A DNA stretch of 18,219 bases from NCBI GenBank assembly GCA_039183635.1, contig JBCDBL010000088.1, forward strand, positions 1 through 18,219. The letters are read 5' to 3'. Shown in pieces: positions 1 through 6,708 of this stretch. Both the position numbers and the translations under genes were made by a program. Below the pieces are notes generated by a model. That model did not search any database. It saw only the letters and a program-made list of their open reading frames with translations, and was not told where the DNA came from. The DNA comes from JBCDBL01 sp039183635 (GTDB lineage Bacteria; Pseudomonadota; Alphaproteobacteria; Caulobacterales; Parvularculaceae). How positions within the stretch are numbered: position 1 is the first letter of the stretch; every line of letters starts with the position of its first letter.

Positions 1-201
1 GACGCGCGCCGCGTCAATGTCGCCCGCGCGGGCGCGCATCGCCTCATACCCGCCGATCTCCCCCTCCAACTGCAGATAGTCTTTAACGGCGTCAAGGACA
101 GGCGTCGGCGGCAACGCCGCGCCGGCGTTGTTGAAGTGCGCAACATGGGCGACGCCGGGCGTGTCGGCGCGCACGCGGGAGAGAAAATCCGTATCGCTCA
201 T
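1..201 (-). CDS. Class V aminotransferase-like PLP enzyme, N-terminal part only
   Basis: This is the first 67 residues of a gene that runs off the left edge. The ATG (199-201) overlaps the stop of the upstream GST gene as ATGA. The readable N-terminus contains HFNNAGAALPPTPVLDAV, typical of the start of class V aminotransferases (selenocysteine lyase/cysteine desulfurase-like fold type I PLP enzymes), where this segment helps form the substrate pocket. The PLP lysine and the rest of the active site lie outside the window, so the reaction cannot be assigned. The overlap implies translational coupling to the GST and TrhO genes upstream. Family assignment rests on the N-terminal motif only. Confidence 0.72.
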   Translation of the reverse strand, partial: MSDTDFLSRVRADTPGVAHVAHFNNAGAALPPTPVLDAVKDYLQLEGEIGGYEAMRARAGDIDAARV

Positions 202-860
202 GCCGCAGGCTCGGACGATAAAAACAGGATCGGCGCATCGCCTGGGGTCCAGGGCGTCAGCTTATCGGCCATGATCGCCGTGAACACGGGAGACGATAGA
301 AACCGCGCCAGCCAGGTCTGCAAGCGCGGATACGGCGCCGCGTCGAACCAGATACGGTCGGTGTTGGCGAACTGGCGCACGAACGGCGCAATAGCAACGT
401 CGGCGAGCGTTTCTGCGGCGCCGAACAGGTAAGGCGTATCGACAAGCCGCGTCTCGAGTTTCGCCAGGAACGCTGCGCCGCCGGCGCGGTGCGTCTGCGC
501 CACTGCGTCTTCGTACCGGTTCGGGTATTTATACCTATCAAGATGGTGCTTAAACGGACCGTCATTCTCCGCGATCAGCGCACGGGTTTCCCCCTCGTCC
601 GCCACCAGCCAACCGTGCGGGTCCCGCTTCGCCAACGCCCAGGCCATCATATCAAGGCTTTCCTCGATAACCTGGCCGTCCGGCAACTGCAGCACCGGCA
701 CCGTGCCCTTCGGCGAGGCGTCGAGCATCGCCTCAGGCTTGTTGCTGAGCTTCACTTCCCGAAGCTCGCACTGGACGCCTGCTGCGAAAAGCCCCATGCG
801 TCCGCGCATCGCGTAGGGGCACCGGCGAAAACTGTAGAGTATGGGGAGTGCGGCGCTCAT
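198..860 (-). CDS. Glutathione S-transferase family protein (CPYA type)
   Basis: 220 residues, usual GST length. The N-terminal thioredoxin-like half carries SFRRCPYAMRGRM (Cys14, Pro15, Tyr16, Ala17), then KGTVPVLQLPDG with the cis-Pro of the fold, then EESLDMMAWAL, the usual glutathione-contact Glu-Ser. The C-terminal half is helical, with LADVAIAPFVRQFA as the conserved helix-capping region. A single CxxA thiol rather than CxxC suggests a glutaredoxin-2-like or thiol-transfer GST; the substrate is unknown. The start is the ATG at 860, which overlaps the trhO stop as ATGA; a longer upstream reading would run through trhO. The stop overlaps the ATG of the PLP enzyme, so this is the middle gene of a coupled trio. 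Cytoplasmic by inference, with no signal peptide. Confidence 0.88.
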   Translation of the reverse strand: MSAALPILYSFRRCPYAMRGRMGLFAAGVQCELREVKLSNKPEAMLDASPKGTVPVLQLPDGQVIEESLDMMAWALAKRDPHGWLVADEGETRALIAENDGPFKHHLDRYKYPNRYEDAVAQTHRAGGAAFLAKLETRLVDTPYLFGAAETLADVAIAPFVRQFANTDRIWFDAAPYPRLQTWLARFLSSPVFTAIMADKLTPWTPGDAPILFLSSEPAA

Positions 861-1798
861 GCGTCCTCGTCCGCCGGCGCCATGGCGGGCGTTCGGGCCA
901 GATGCGCCTCCCCCCGCTTGCGGGCGAGGTCGATCTGGCGCTGGCGCTCTGCGAAACGCGCCTTTTGATCCGGGCTCAATGTATCGTGACATTTCGGGCA
1001 CGCGACGCCGCGCATATAAAGGGGCGAGGCTTTGTCCTCAGCGCTCAATGGCCGCCGACACCCATAGCATTGATCGTAATCACCTTCTTCCAACCCGTGC
1101 CGTACGGAAACCCGGCCGTCGAAAACGAAGCATTCTCCATCCCACCGGCTTTTGGCTTCCGGTATATGTTCAAGATATTTCAGTATACCGCCTTTTAAAT
1201 GGTAAACCTCGTCATACCCTTCGGCGCGCATAAACGCTGTCGCTTTTTCACACCTGATGCCGCCGGTGCAATACATGGCGATTTTTTTGCCCTTCAGGGC
1301 CGCCGCGTTCTCCCGCGCCCAGGCGGGAAATTCCCGAAAGGATGCGGTTTTCGGGTCTATAGCGCCCTTGAAAGCGCCGATCTCCACCTCGTAATCGTTC
1401 CTTGTGTCGATCACCACCACATCGTCCCGGGCGATCAGGGCGTTCCAGTCCTCCGGCGCCACATAGGTCCCGACATCGCCCACAGGATCGATCGCGTCGA
1501 CGCCCATTGTGACGATCTCTTTTTTAAGCCGCACTTTCAGCCGCAAAAACGGCTGTTCCCGGGCAAATGAGTCCTTATGCGTCAGATCGGAGAGGCGCGG
1601 ATCGGCGCGCAAGCGGGCGAGCACCGCCTCCACCCCGTGAGAAGGACCGGCGATGGCGCCGTTCACCCCCTCCTCGGCGAGCAAGATGGTGCCTTTCACG
1701 TCCGCCGCCGCCCCTGCGGCGCGCAAGGGCGCTTGCAACGCCTCAAAGTCCGGCAAGCGGGCGAATTTATAAAAGGCTGCGACGCGAAACTCTGTCAT
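857..1798 (-). CDS. trhO: tRNA uridine(34) hydroxylase, rhodanese-domain (TrhO/YceA family)
   Basis: 313 residues, normal family length. In this family the protein hydroxylates U34 in a subset of tRNAs, giving 5-hydroxyuridine for wobble decoding; that role is family knowledge. Seen here: an N-terminal acylphosphatase-like UPF0176 domain (about 1-100, FYKFARL and GTILLAEEGVNGAIAG), then a rhodanese domain (about 115-220) with VVIDTRNDYEVEIG and the active loop YCTGGIRCEKA with Cys177. A C-terminal segment has CYGC (244-247) and CPKC (267-270), a probable metal-binding cluster. The start is the ATG at 1798; an in-frame extension upstream reads into the preceding gene and lacks family similarity. 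It lies 47 bases after the ABC1 kinase gene and overlaps the GST gene by 4 bases. Confidence 0.93.
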   Translation of the reverse strand: MTEFRVAAFYKFARLPDFEALQAPLRAAGAAADVKGTILLAEEGVNGAIAGPSHGVEAVLARLRADPRLSDLTHKDSFAREQPFLRLKVRLKKEIVTMGVDAIDPVGDVGTYVAPEDWNALIARDDVVVIDTRNDYEVEIGAFKGAIDPKTASFREFPAWARENAAALKGKKIAMYCTGGIRCEKATAFMRAEGYDEVYHLKGGILKYLEHIPEAKSRWDGECFVFDGRVSVRHGLEEGDYDQCYGCRRPLSAEDKASPLYMRGVACPKCHDTLSPDQKARFAERQRQIDLARKRGEAHLARTPAMAPADEDA

Positions 1799-1845
1799 AG
1801 GGCTCTGTATGCCCCAAACAGGCGCGGCGTGGCAAATCCGCAAGG

Positions 1846-3198
1846 CTACGCCGCCGCCGGCACCCGGGCTTCGGCCAGAGCCGCCGCCTGGCGCGCCCGC
1901 ACCGTCTCCAGCGCCCACCCATCGATGGCGTCTTCGAACAAACGATGCCAGTTCTGCTCCGCCTGGAGATGAATGAACACGGAGCCAAGGCCGATGGCGG
2001 CCCGGTCCATGAACACGAACTCCCGCGGCGGGGTCACAGGTCCCGCTTTTTTCAGGCGCTGGCGCACCTCGAACGCTTCCTTGCGGCCATATTCGGACGG
2101 CGCGACCCCATCCGCCGTTGTGCGCACCCGATCGTCGAGCAGCGGCGCGTAGATGAACCGCGCCCAGATATTGAGCGTTTCGATCAATTCGTCGCTGAGG
2201 CCGGAAAACCCCCAGGTCTCATATGCATGAACCGTGCGGTCCCGATCGCCCTCTAACAGGCCGCGGTAAAGATCGATAACGCCGCCGACAAAAGTCGGAT
2301 TAAAAATCCGGACACAACCATAATCGAGAAGGTTGAGGCCATGATCGCCCGCGCGCACCGTGTAATTGCCGAGATGGGGATCGCCGTGAATGACGCCGTA
2401 CCGCGACAGCGGCCGCCACCAGGCCGTAAACATGTTGCGGGCGATAGTGTTGCGCACAGTAAGGTCCGCCGTTTTAAACTCCAGAACCTTCGAACCTTCA
2501 AGCCAGGTTTGCGTCAGCAGCCGCGCGGTCGATAACTCCGACACCACTTCGGGCACATGGATCTCCGGCGTGTCGGACAGCATGAGATCGTAAAGCTCCG
2601 TATGCCGCGCCTCCCGGGCGTAATCAAGCTCTTCGCGCAGGCGATCGGCAAGCTCGGCGGCGAGTTCCCGGGCGTCGATGGAGCTTTCGATGCGGCGGAA
2701 GACGCCGAGGGCGAGGTTCAACTGGTTGATATCCGCCTCGATCGCCGAGCCCATGTCGGGGTATTGCAGCTTGCAAGCGAGGTTGCGGCCGTCCTTGGCC
2801 GTTGCGCGATGGACCTGGCCGAGGGAGGCGGCGGCCGCCGCCTCTTGGTCGAAGTCGGCGAATTTCGCGCGCCAGTCCGGACCAAGCTCGGCCGCCATGC
2901 GGCGGCGGACGAAGCCGCGACCCATGGGCGGGGCGTTTTGCTGCAATTGCTGCAGCTCCTCGGCGAATTCAGGGGGCAACAGATCCGGCACCGTCGCCAT
3001 GATTTGCGCGGCTTTCATCAGCGGGCCTTTGAGACCGCCAAGGGCGGCCTTCAAAGCCGCAGCGTCCGCCGCGCTGGCGTTTTCCAGCCCCGTCAGACGC
3101 GCGCCCGCCGCACGGGCCGCCACGCCCGTAACGCCGGCGCCGACCCGCGCATAGCGGCGCAAGCGCCCGCCGAAAGAATTGCCGTCCCGATCGACCAT
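1846..3198 (-). CDS. ABC1/AarF/UbiB-family atypical kinase
   Basis: 450 residues from the chosen ATG. ABC1 (UbiB/Coq8/ADCK) proteins are atypical kinases or ATPases, several tied to ubiquinone synthesis. Positions below count from the ATG at 3204. The N-terminal signature is GPLMKAAQ (61-68), a KxAQ version of the usual KxGQ. The A-rich loop is AAAAASLGQVHRA (122-134), the ion-pair lysine is in LACKLQYP, and an ExD-type helix is EELDYAREAR. The catalytic loop is HGDPHLGN (273-280) and the DFG equivalent is LLDYG. All core residues appear present. Two ATGs are possible, 3204 and 3198; GGAG at 3208-3211 lies 3 bases from the first and 9 from the second, so 3198 is preferred. It heads the minus-strand run with trhO, GST and the PLP enzyme. 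It is not assigned to UbiB because no ubi gene is nearby. Confidence 0.87.
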   Translation of the reverse strand: MVDRDGNSFGGRLRRYARVGAGVTGVAARAAGARLTGLENASAADAAALKAALGGLKGPLMKAAQIMATVPDLLPPEFAEELQQLQQNAPPMGRGFVRRRMAAELGPDWRAKFADFDQEAAAAASLGQVHRATAKDGRNLACKLQYPDMGSAIEADINQLNLALGVFRRIESSIDARELAAELADRLREELDYAREARHTELYDLMLSDTPEIHVPEVVSELSTARLLTQTWLEGSKVLEFKTADLTVRNTIARNMFTAWWRPLSRYGVIHGDPHLGNYTVRAGDHGLNLLDYGCVRIFNPTFVGGVIDLYRGLLEGDRDRTVHAYETWGFSGLSDELIETLNIWARFIYAPLLDDRVRTTADGVAPSEYGRKEAFEVRQRLKKAGPVTPPREFVFMDRAAIGLGSVFIHLQAEQNWHRLFEDAIDGWALETVRARQAAALAEARVPAAA

Positions 3199-3333
3199 GA
3201 CCATTCGCTCCGCGTCAAATTCAATTGCCTACCGCACCATATAGCGCTGAGGCGCCCTTCGTCAGGCGTATTTTTTAAATTTGGGGCCGACGGGCGAGAT
3301 TGCATGACCAACATGACGCTGGTTAGACCAAGC

Positions 3334-3464
3334 CATTGATTTACCTGGCGGAGTGGTTGCAGTTGGGAAGAAGCTTACCAAGGACATAGCTGCTAGGCGG
3401 TCGCCGAAGGCGATCCTTGACAAGCTTGGTCCCAACTGCCGAAAATTCCACCAAGAAAACAATG
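3334..3464. repeat. 131-base imperfect inverted repeat (MITE- or cruciform-like)
   Basis: Arms 3334-3384 and 3414-3464 pair at about 39 of 52 aligned columns. The best part is 3359-3384 against 3414-3439, where GCAGTTGGGA and AAGCTT are perfectly complementary and 22 of 26 bases match. The interior holds a separate small hairpin, TCGCC-GAA-GGCGA (3401-3413). It lies between divergent genes, so it is not a terminator for either. It could be a small non-autonomous mobile element, a dispersed intergenic palindrome or a structured RNA. No target duplication could be recognised. The palindrome is seen directly; its nature is inference. Confidence 0.7.
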
Positions 3465-3605
3465 CCGTACAATAATCACTGTAAAGATATTTGATATGCG
3501 AAAACTGGCGCTGAGCAAACTTTCCATGTCAACCGCTTAAACTTTAGTTCCCGCGCGACCTGGTTTTTTTAAACACGGCGCCAAGGGGTTTTTACGTCCG
3601 CTTCG

Positions 3606-3620
3606 TTAACTCAATATTCA
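3606..3620. promoter_or_regulatory. Possible degenerate CtrA box
   Basis: TTAA-CTCAATA-TTCA matches the CtrA consensus TTAA-N7-TTAA at 7 of 8 positions. It sits 124 bases before the ATG of the TacA-like regulator. Regulation of a tacA-type gene by CtrA would fit known Caulobacter circuitry, but a 7/8 match in AT-rich DNA can occur by chance. Confidence 0.3.
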
Positions 3621-3743
3621 CAATACCTAATACGGATTAACACTTAAATGCGCCAAATCGGCACGGATTTAAGCGCGTCTTTACCCCTTTGCGCGATAGT
3701 TGCGCACACTCGCCAATCGAAATCAAAGGGGCGCTTCAGGCCA

Positions 3744-5297
3744 ATGTCCACCACCGTTCTTATCGTCGATGACGACCCGACCCAGCGCCGCATCATGCGT
3801 GCGGTGGTCGAAAAAGCAGGATACGCCGCGGCTGAGGCCGATAGCGGCGATGCGGCCCTCAGCGCCCTTCGCGCCGACGCCAATCGCGACATCGCTTTGA
3901 TGATGCTCGACCTCGTCATGCCGGAAATGGATGGTTTTGAAGTATTAAAGCGTCTGAAGGACGTGCGCGAGGAGCTGCCGGTGATTGTGCTCACCGCCCA
4001 GGGCGGCATCGACACCGTCGTCTCCGCCATGCAAGCCGGCGCCTGCGACTTCTTTGTAAAGCCAGCGAGCCCCGAACGGGTCGCCGTCTCCATCAAAAAC
4101 GCCCTCAATCTCAACAATCTGAAGGGCGAGGTCTCGCGCCTGAAACGCAAGCAAACGAACGCCCTTGGTTTTACCGACATGATCGGCCAGGGGCCGGCCA
4201 TGGCCCAGGTCGCACGCATGGGCGAACGCGCCGCACAATCCAACATTCCTGTACTGATTTTAGGTGAAAGCGGCGTCGGCAAAGAGTTGGTCGCACGCGC
4301 CATCCAGGGCTCATCCGATCGCGCCGGCCGGCCCTTCGTGGTCGTCAATTGCGGCGCCATCCCTGAAAATCTCGTCGAAAGCATTCTGTTCGGACATGAA
4401 AAAGGGTCTTTCACAGGCGCCACGGCCAAACATGTGGGCAAGTTTCAAGAAGCCGACGGCGGCACCATTTTCCTCGACGAAATCGGCGAGCTGCCCCTCG
4501 ACATGCAAGTGAAGCTTTTGCGCACCTTGCAGGAAGGCGAAGTCGACCCCGTGGGCGCCAAGCGTCCCGTCAAAGTCGACGTGCGGGTGATTTCAGCGAC
4601 CAACCGCGACCTCCTGGAAGAAGTGCGGGGCGGAACGTTTCGTGAGGACCTCTATTATCGCCTCAACGTTTTCCCGGTGCAGCTGCCGCCTTTGCGGGAG
4701 CGCAAGGAGGACGTTCCGGCGCTCATCGACCATTTCATCCAGCGCTACAACGCCGAAGAAGGACGCAGCGTGCGCGGCGTAAAGCCGGACGTGATGGACA
4801 TTTTGTTGCAACAACCCTGGCCGGGAAATGTGCGGCAGCTGGAGAACACGATCTTCCGCGCCGTTGTCCTGTGCGAACGAAGCTATCTGTCTGCAGATGA
4901 TTTCCCGCACCTCGCCGCGGAATTCGAAGCAGCGGGCGTCGCCCTTGGCGAACCGGAACATGTGGAAAGCGATACGCCGCCGCCCTACGCCGCGACGCGC
5001 GACGAGGACGATGCGGAAGGCTTTCGCAAACCCTACCCGCAGCCCCCTACGCCGGCCCCTATCCCACAACCCCAGGACGATGCGCCGGGCGAAGGCGAGC
5101 CGGAATCGGCGCTCCATGTGTTCGACCGGTCGGGCCATCTGCGCCGGCTGCACGATATTGAACGGGACCTTATTCAGCTTGCGATCGAAACCTATGACGG
5201 GCAAATGTCGGAAGTCGCCCGCCGTCTCGGCATCGGCCGCTCAACACTCTATCGCAAGGTGCGCGAACAGGGCCTTGAGGTGAAACGAGCGAGCTAA
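3744..5297 (+). CDS. NtrC-type sigma54-dependent response regulator (TacA-like)
   Basis: 517 residues in three parts. The receiver domain (about 1-125) has the acidic triad start VDDDPTQRR, phospho-acceptor Asp56 in LDLVMPEMDG and Lys106 in FFVKP. The AAA+ sigma54-interaction domain (about 145-385) has Walker A GESGVGKE (174-181), the sigma54-contact loop GSFTGA (221-226, normally GAFTGA), Walker B TIFLDE (241-246) and WPGNVRQLEN. An acidic, proline-rich linker (about 405-460) leads to a Fis-type helix-turn-helix (about 470-510, ending MSEVARRLGIGRSTLYRK). Such proteins activate RpoN promoters when phosphorylated. The N-terminus and layout resemble Caulobacter TacA, which drives polar/stalk genes, but FlbD-like or other NtrC relatives cannot be excluded. 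The ATG at 3744 is the first that gives a proper receiver start. No partner kinase is adjacent. Confidence 0.92.
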   Translation: MSTTVLIVDDDPTQRRIMRAVVEKAGYAAAEADSGDAALSALRADANRDIALMMLDLVMPEMDGFEVLKRLKDVREELPVIVLTAQGGIDTVVSAMQAGACDFFVKPASPERVAVSIKNALNLNNLKGEVSRLKRKQTNALGFTDMIGQGPAMAQVARMGERAAQSNIPVLILGESGVGKELVARAIQGSSDRAGRPFVVVNCGAIPENLVESILFGHEKGSFTGATAKHVGKFQEADGGTIFLDEIGELPLDMQVKLLRTLQEGEVDPVGAKRPVKVDVRVISATNRDLLEEVRGGTFREDLYYRLNVFPVQLPPLRERKEDVPALIDHFIQRYNAEEGRSVRGVKPDVMDILLQQPWPGNVRQLENTIFRAVVLCERSYLSADDFPHLAAEFEAAGVALGEPEHVESDTPPPYAATRDEDDAEGFRKPYPQPPTPAPIPQPQDDAPGEGEPESALHVFDRSGHLRRLHDIERDLIQLAIETYDGQMSEVARRLGIGRSTLYRKVREQGLEVKRAS

Positions 5298-5539
5298 GGG
5301 TAATCAGTACACACATATCACTGGTTTCACGCCTGTAATCCACGCTATAGTGTCTTTGTTTTGAGCGCGTGAGACAGTGTTCGCCTGAGCCACGTCACCG
5401 CAACGCGCTCTAAGCTAACATGTCGCTGATGCGGAAGTGTCTTCGGGGCGCATCGGCTTCAGGCTGAACCACTTTTATCCGCACCAAAATGTGTAAAGAG
5501 GCATCCCAAAACCAAGGGAGCCGCCAACGCTGGCGCGTT
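5298..5539. other. Convergent spacer rich in short inverted repeats
   Basis: Lies between the 3' ends of the sigma54-type regulator and the basic hypothetical gene. Inverted pairs visible: GAGCGCGT (5363-5370) with ACGCGCTC (5403-5410); GATGCG (5428-5433) with CGCATC (5449-5454); TGCGGA (5430-5435) with TCCGCA (5478-5483). None is followed by a clear T-run, so no ordinary terminator is called. The GAGC-armed palindrome followed by a module containing CCACTTTT recalls, in diverged form, the two-module repeats at 6558-6661 and 13735-14059. Confidence 0.4.
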
Positions 5540-6034
5540 TTAAGGCTCATCTTCCCCCTTGTCCGCTTTACGCTTGGCTTTACGCAGCTTGGCGTCGATT
5601 TCTTTCAACTTTGCAGCCTGCAGATACGACAGCGCCTCCCCCTGCCCGCCCTTGTCTTGGTCGCGAAACGCAGCGCCATAGGCGTCTACCCGTTCTTCCA
5701 GGGAAGCGATAAACTCGTGCTCCCATTGGGAGGCGTCGTCCGTCGCTTCGACCGTGCGAGCGAGACGCTGGAGCTTGCGCAGAGCCTTCGCTTTGCTGCG
5801 CGCCTTTTGCTTCTGAGGGTCAGGCGGCTTTTTGCGTCGCGAAGGCTTCCCGGCACGCTGTCGCCCCTGCTTTTTGGCTATGGGGTCGGGATCAGAAGAC
5901 ACGCCCTCCGTTTGCAGCGAATCCGGTTTGAAGGGCGTCTCTGCGCCCGTCGTGGTTTCAGGCGCACCAGCTTCGCGCGGGGCGCGGGCGCCGGGAAACG
6001 CAATGACTCGCCCCTTTTGCGTTGATGACGTCAT
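5540..6034 (-). CDS. Basic, Lys/Arg-rich hypothetical protein
   Basis: 164 residues; no family recognised. The first half is low-complexity and charged, rich in Pro, Arg and Lys, ending in runs such as SRRKKPPDPQKQKARSKAK. The second half is predicted helical with a charged heptad-like pattern (KALRKLQRLARTVE, then a helix around EHEFIASLEERVDAY and AAKLKEIDAKLRKAKRK), suggesting a coiled coil. No signal peptide or membrane segment. The net-basic tail suggests nucleic-acid contact, which is inference only. The ATG at 6034 is chosen; a TTG at 6070 would add 12 residues and lacks a ribosome site, but the ATG also has only a weak one (GGGGCGGC upstream). It lies 83 bases downstream of gapR on the same strand. 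The opposite strand is also open here, which lowers certainty. Confidence 0.55.
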   Translation of the reverse strand: MTSSTQKGRVIAFPGARAPREAGAPETTTGAETPFKPDSLQTEGVSSDPDPIAKKQGRQRAGKPSRRKKPPDPQKQKARSKAKALRKLQRLARTVEATDDASQWEHEFIASLEERVDAYGAAFRDQDKGGQGEALSYLQAAKLKEIDAKLRKAKRKADKGEDEP

Positions 6035-6117
6035 CCTTGCGCCGCCCCACAAACCACGTTGGCCACACAAAATGCTTTGGAATGCGTCCTTGCAGAATGC
6101 GGATCAAACGTAACGGT

Positions 6118-6390
6118 CTACCCCTCGCCCAAAGCCGACAGGTAAAGATCGAGCAGAGCCTCCTGCTCCTGCCGATCAGCCTTGTCCATTTTCCGCAAGC
6201 GAATGATTTGACGCATAATCTTCACATCATACCCCTCGCCCTTAGCTTCGGCGTAAACTTCCTTGATGTCGCCCTGAATAGCCGCCTTTTCCTCCTCCAG
6301 ACGCTCGACGCGCTCCAAAAAAGACCGCAAGCGGTCCGCGGCGACGCCCCCAACAGCGCCCGTTTCAATAGTGGCCGATCCATCCGGCAT
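6118..6390 (-). CDS. gapR: GapR nucleoid-associated protein (DUF2312)
   Basis: 90 residues, standard for GapR. In Caulobacter GapR binds AT-rich, overtwisted DNA ahead of replication and transcription and supports topoisomerase action; that is family knowledge. The family hallmarks are all visible: LERVERLEEEKAAIQGDIKE, KEVYAEAKGEGYDVK, IRLRKMDKADRQEQEALLD and the C-terminal LDLYLSALGEG. The N-terminal 20 residues are variable, as usual. The ATG at 6390 is preceded by GAGG with 5-base spacing. A strong terminator on the same strand (6464-6496) separates it from recA, so gapR should have its own promoter in 6391-6463; no clear -35/-10 was read there. A GANTC methylation site (GAGTC, 6438-6442) lies in that stretch. 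Confidence 0.95.
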   Translation of the reverse strand: MPDGSATIETGAVGGVAADRLRSFLERVERLEEEKAAIQGDIKEVYAEAKGEGYDVKIMRQIIRLRKMDKADRQEQEALLDLYLSALGEG

Positions 6391-6463
6391 AAAAACCTCA
6401 CACGATAGTTTTGAACTAGAAAGACGGAGCTTAGTGCGAGTCGCAGCCCCCGCGGATAGAAAA

Positions 6464-6496
6464 GGGCGGCGTTCTCCCTTCCGAAAAACGCCGCCC
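6464..6496 (-). terminator. Rho-independent terminator downstream of recA
   Basis: A perfect 10-base GC-rich stem (GGGCGGCGTT at 6464-6473 with AACGCCGCCC at 6487-6496) and a 13-base loop. Read on the minus strand it is followed directly by TTTTCTAT. There is no T-run on the plus side, so it acts on minus-strand transcripts coming from recA or from the 6497-6660 interval, and insulates gapR. Confidence 0.7.
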
Positions 6497-6557
6497 CAGC
6501 TTTAACACCCCCGTGCGCTCAAGCGCGCACCGGCGCATCCCGCCTAATCCTCAAACT

Positions 6558-6661
6558 CTTGGAGCGCGTACACAAAATCGGGAACCGGCTTAATAACAAA
6601 ATGCGCGTAAAAAAAGCCTGGAGCGTGTTTGCGATTCTATGAATTGCAAACACGCTCCAAG
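6558..6661 (-). repeat. Two-module palindromic repeat downstream of recA
   Basis: 104 bases bounded by perfect 9-base inverted ends, CTTGGAGCG (6558-6566) and CGCTCCAAG (6653-6661). Module A is a hairpin: TGGAGCGTGTTTGC (6619-6632) pairs perfectly with 6646-6659. Module B, read on the minus strand, runs AGGC-T7-ACGCGCATTTTG, then CCGGTTCCC, ATTTTG and GCGCTCC. The same order of pieces occurs at 13735-14059 once an inserted element there is removed. On the minus strand hairpin A is followed by AGGC and seven T's, so it may also serve as the first recA terminator. Interpretation as a dispersed REP-like family rests on two copies in this window. Confidence 0.6.
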
Positions 6662-6708
6662 AGGCGGCCGACTTTACAAAAGGCGCGGGCCCGCCGCCGG
6701 GCGCAAAG

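Larger units (their letters stand above)
3199..3743. other. Divergent spacer, no convincing gene
   Basis: This stretch separates the ABC1 kinase gene (minus) from the sigma54-type regulator (plus) and should hold both promoters. It contains the large inverted repeat 3334-3464 and a near-match to a CtrA box at 3606-3620 (both listed separately). GGAG at 3208-3211 serves the kinase gene. A 66-codon open frame at 3262-3462 (minus) begins with TTG inside the repeat and is not believed. An in-frame extension of the regulator back to 3648 has no supporting ribosome site and encodes nothing like a receiver domain. No sigma70 promoter could be chosen with confidence. Confidence 0.6.

Noticed and set aside
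2557..3339. 260-codon open frame antisense to the ABC1 kinase
   Set aside because: Shadow of a GC-rich gene with full kinase motifs on the other strand.
3359..3439. Integron attC-like site (GTTGGGA ... TCCCAAC)
   Set aside because: The order and outer bases do not fit RYYYAAC ... GTTRRRY, and there is no integrase or cassette context.
3262..3462. 66-codon open frame on the minus strand
   Set aside because: It starts with TTG inside the long inverted repeat, has no ribosome site and its sequence is dictated by the palindrome.
5489..6025. 178-codon plus-strand frame opposite the basic hypothetical protein
   Set aside because: No ribosome site and no recognisable domain. The minus-strand frame has an ATG and helix-like composition, but this remains the weakest strand choice in the window.
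6544..6636. Short minus-strand frame reading like a protein C-terminus ending QEFED
   Set aside because: It has no start codon, begins after a stop inside the hairpin and lies wholly within the palindromic repeat, so it is most likely chance.
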